Of a stretch of DNA of 64,000 nt, positions 61,456-64,000 are shown one piece after another; position 1 is the first letter of the stretch; the number at the start of each line of letters is the position of its first letter. The translations under genes and the position numbers were made by a program. The stretch comes from Gerris lacustris (lineage: Eukaryota > Arthropoda > Insecta > Hemiptera > Gerridae). The stretch lies in the NCBI GenBank assembly GCA_951217055.1, contig OX578280.1, positions 36,469,628 to 36,533,627 of the forward strand. Reading direction: 5' to 3'. The notes under the pieces were generated by a model that searched no databases, was not told the origin of the DNA, and saw nothing but the letters and a program-made list of their open reading frames with translations.

Positions 61456-61950
61456 TGCCAATTAGTGTGGCACATAGCTTCCTCACATATATTTTGTAAA
61501 ATATTTTATATACTATATTGATTTTATGCTATTACAACCTATTACTGTCAAATTTATTTAACTTTCCCACCATTTTTTAATCCTTAAAAATTGCTTCGGA
61601 TTTTTTTATATGAATAAAAGATCAATTTAGCAAAATTTAACGAGTGCAGACGGTTTAAATTATTATGGGACCATTTGTGGGCTATATATTCAACAAACCA
61701 TTCAAATTTCATAAAAATCAGATCAGTACTTTTTTAAGATATAGGTGTAAATAAGAGCATGTTTGTGTGCATTTGGATACAAAGGGCAGATGGTTAAACT
61801 TATATGGGACCAACAATGGACTACTTATGACCTACCATCCAAATTTCATTAAACTCGGATGACTAGTTTTTAAGATATATTGGTTCTCAAAAATTGAGCG
61901 ACAGTCAGACAGACAGACACGGAACCAAAAATGTTCCCTGATTTAGTAAA
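61456..61950 (+). repeat. 'gtggcacatagcttcc' dispersed repeat, forward copy
   Basis: Starts 'ctgccaattagtgtggcaca' and runs to 'cacggaaccaaaaatgttcc'. It faces the reverse copy that follows. Confidence 0.65.
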
Positions 61951-62189
61951 AATTTAAAGGGTTTTATTCATCAAAAAAATTGAAATCAGGCTTTCTCTCA
62001 ATATAGTTTACTGAGTCTTTTTTTATGAAAATAATTCCAATCCAATATTAACATCTTTTTAGTAATTAAATTTAATCATTAAATATAAGAGTGTTATTAA
62101 TTTTCTTAAATAACAGATACTTAAATATTAATTAAAATTATTACTTCTGATATTACTGAAGGTCACTGAAGTTATGTGATGGTTCTGAA

Positions 62190-62945
62190 TGAATATTTTT
62201 TTATGTCCCTGATTTAATCAGGAAAGTTTTTGGTCCAAAGTCTGTTGTTCAATTTTTAGGTACCAACATATCTTAAAAACTACTGGTCCGATTTTAATGA
62301 AATTTGGGTGATAGGTCATAATTCATAATTAGCCCATTGTTGGTCCTGTTGTGACACTATCAATGTCAAGTGTCACTCATTTTTATTATTGTTTTGGACG
62401 ATGTGAGTTTCAGTTTTCAAATATAGTTTTTGAGTTAATCTTATAACGGTTTAATTTATTAAGTTATATTAGAACGCTATACTGTATAAGTTTCAACCTT
62501 CTGGTATAAGGGCACAAACATACATTTATGTTCATCTATATCTACATCTTCAAAAGTACTCATCTGATGACTATAAAATTTGGATGGTTTGTCAAAAGTA
62601 GCTTGCAGATTGCCCCAAATTAATTTTAATCGTCTCAGCTGAAGGATAAAAAAAACTTTAGATTTAACCCGCAATGCACGTATGTATTGTCGATTAGCAG
62701 TTGTTTCTCTCCACTGTTAATTTAGAATAGTCAGATATTAGTGATTTCATTTGTAGGAAACTAAATATGTTATTTGCTTGTAAATAGTTAGAAGTCTAAT
62801 GTTCCTCACTGCAACGAACTACGTTTGTTAATTTACAGTGTACTTTGAAATCTATATCATTCTACTTTATTATAATTATGAGCCCATCGGCATCGGTCCA
62901 ATGATAGGATGCGAGAAAACTATGTGCCACACTATTTGAAGGACT
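62190..62945 (-). repeat. 'gtggcacatagcttcc' dispersed repeat, reverse copy
   Basis: Reverse orientation pieces: tail/middle at 62190-62345 and 62465-62660, head (gtgccacactatttgaagg) at about 62920-62945, with an unrelated stretch at 62346-62464. With 61456-61950 it forms an inverted pair of about 1.5 kb. Confidence 0.6.
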
Positions 62946-62966
62946 TTTTTAATAACAATTAAAAAA

Positions 62967-63985
62967 CGTCTCAGGGGCTACAAAAAGCACTATATAAACC
63001 ATGGGTCAAATATTAACCGTTCTCCCATAAGTTCAAATTTTATGTTTTTTTTTTGAGATCGCATGCCTTTGCTCATAAAAACACTAATTGCTCCAAATGT
63101 ATAAAAGCTAGAACAAAATTTTTGGTTTCGTTGTAAAGCTGACAAAATTTCCTATAAGGAAAGTGTAATTTTCATTTTTATTCTCTCAAATTACATGACA
63201 AAAAATGTATACAAATGTTATTTAAAAAAAAAAAATTTTTTTTTTTTCTTTGAGATTCCATAACTTAGAATAGAAGCGAGATTAAACTGTTCGGACTTCA
63301 GGAAAAACTGCCTTATTTCCTAAATTTTCTATCAATATTAATATTAATACCTTTTCATATGGCGGAATTTTTAGTAAACTTCGCTGAAAGTAAAACAAGA
63401 AACATGTTTATTGTTGTTTTTGTTGAAATATTGGTGAGTATACTAAACCAGTATTTTTTTTTAATATGTTTTTAATTATTTACTCGCCTGTTAGTCAAAA
63501 ATAGCAACAATAAACAAGTTTCTTTTTTACTTTCAGCGAAGTTTACTAAAAATTCCGCCCTATGAATAGGTATTAATATTAATATTGATAAAAAATTTAG
63601 GAAATAAGGAAGTTTTTCCTGAAATCCGAACAGTTTAATCTCGCTTCTACCACAAGGAAAAAAGATTTTTTATTTTTTCTTAAAAACAACATTTGTATAC
63701 ATTTTTTGTCATGTAATTTGGGGGAATGAATATGAAAATTACACTTTTCTTATAGGAAATTTTGTCAGCTTTACAACGAAACCAAAAATTTTGTTCTAGC
63801 TTTTATATTTTTGGAGCAATTAGTGTTTTTAAGAGCAAAGGCATGCGTTCTTAAAAAAGTCATAAAATTTGAACTTATGGGAGAATGGTTAATATTTGAC
63901 CCATGGTTTATATAGTGTTTTTTGTAGCCCCTGAGGCGTAGAACAACCCACTTCATTTTTTTCACATATAACGCCAGTCACCCTG
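62967..63985. mobile_element. Mariner-type palindromic element, left end truncated
   Basis: Long arms (about 62967-63420 and 63490-63938) pair with high identity, e.g. 'aaaccatgggtcaaatatta' at 62998 and its complement at 63890. The right end runs on to 'cgccagtcaccctg' followed by TA, a mariner-type terminus; the matching left terminus is missing. Confidence 0.75.
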
Positions 63986-64000
63986 TATATATGTGTGTGT

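Overview
This is a eukaryotic window, AT-rich and mostly non-coding, with two recognisable insect-type protein genes in a very dense field of transposon relics. An insect is the best reading: the genes are a Hook homologue and a Dimmed/Mist1-class bHLH gene, introns are short-motif GT-AG, and the intergenic DNA is packed with hAT, Tc1/mariner/pogo and Harbinger-like miniature elements, tRNA-derived SINEs, non-LTR fragments and long (TA)n and poly-G/C tracts. I cannot fix the order from the sequence.

Layout. 1-20.5 kb holds no gene: fragments of two dispersed repeat families (one marked by a 'gtggcacatagcttcc' motif, one ending 'gagaaagtaaaa'), two LINE reverse-transcriptase fossils (about 3.4 and 19.4 kb), a 1.56-kb mariner-like long inverted repeat (14770-16327), and a tRNA-type SINE directly abutting a hAT element (18169-19033). 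20.5-27 kb holds a 2.17-kb terminal-inverted-repeat element with decayed, unrecognised coding sequence and a 2.08-kb hAT-type element with a perfect 8-bp target duplication. The hook gene runs from 28821 to 35376 on the plus strand in two coding exons; its 4.5-kb intron contains a MITE, a minisatellite, a tRNA-Asp-like SINE and a pogo/Tigger relic into which a mariner-like element has inserted. 36-59 kb is gene-poor, with at least ten further terminal-inverted-repeat elements, including a nearly perfect 246-bp-arm palindrome (46772-47348) and a Tigger element that still shows its transposase DNA-binding domain with stop codons (52804-53393). The last two exons of a dimmed-like bHLH gene lie on the minus strand (59929-60552); its upstream exons, with the basic region, were not found and are probably beyond the right edge. 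61-64 kb returns to SINE, dispersed-repeat and fold-back sequence.

How the genes relate. Hook is a cytoplasmic dynein/endosome adaptor; Dimmed is a transcription factor of secretory neuroendocrine cells. They are about 25 kb apart in opposite orientation and nothing in the sequence suggests joint regulation. I did not find a new multigene system. The most unusual material is in the mobile DNA: the 20522-22687 element with unidentified protein remnants and repeated subterminal motifs, the very young 46772-47348 palindrome, and several readable nested insertions.
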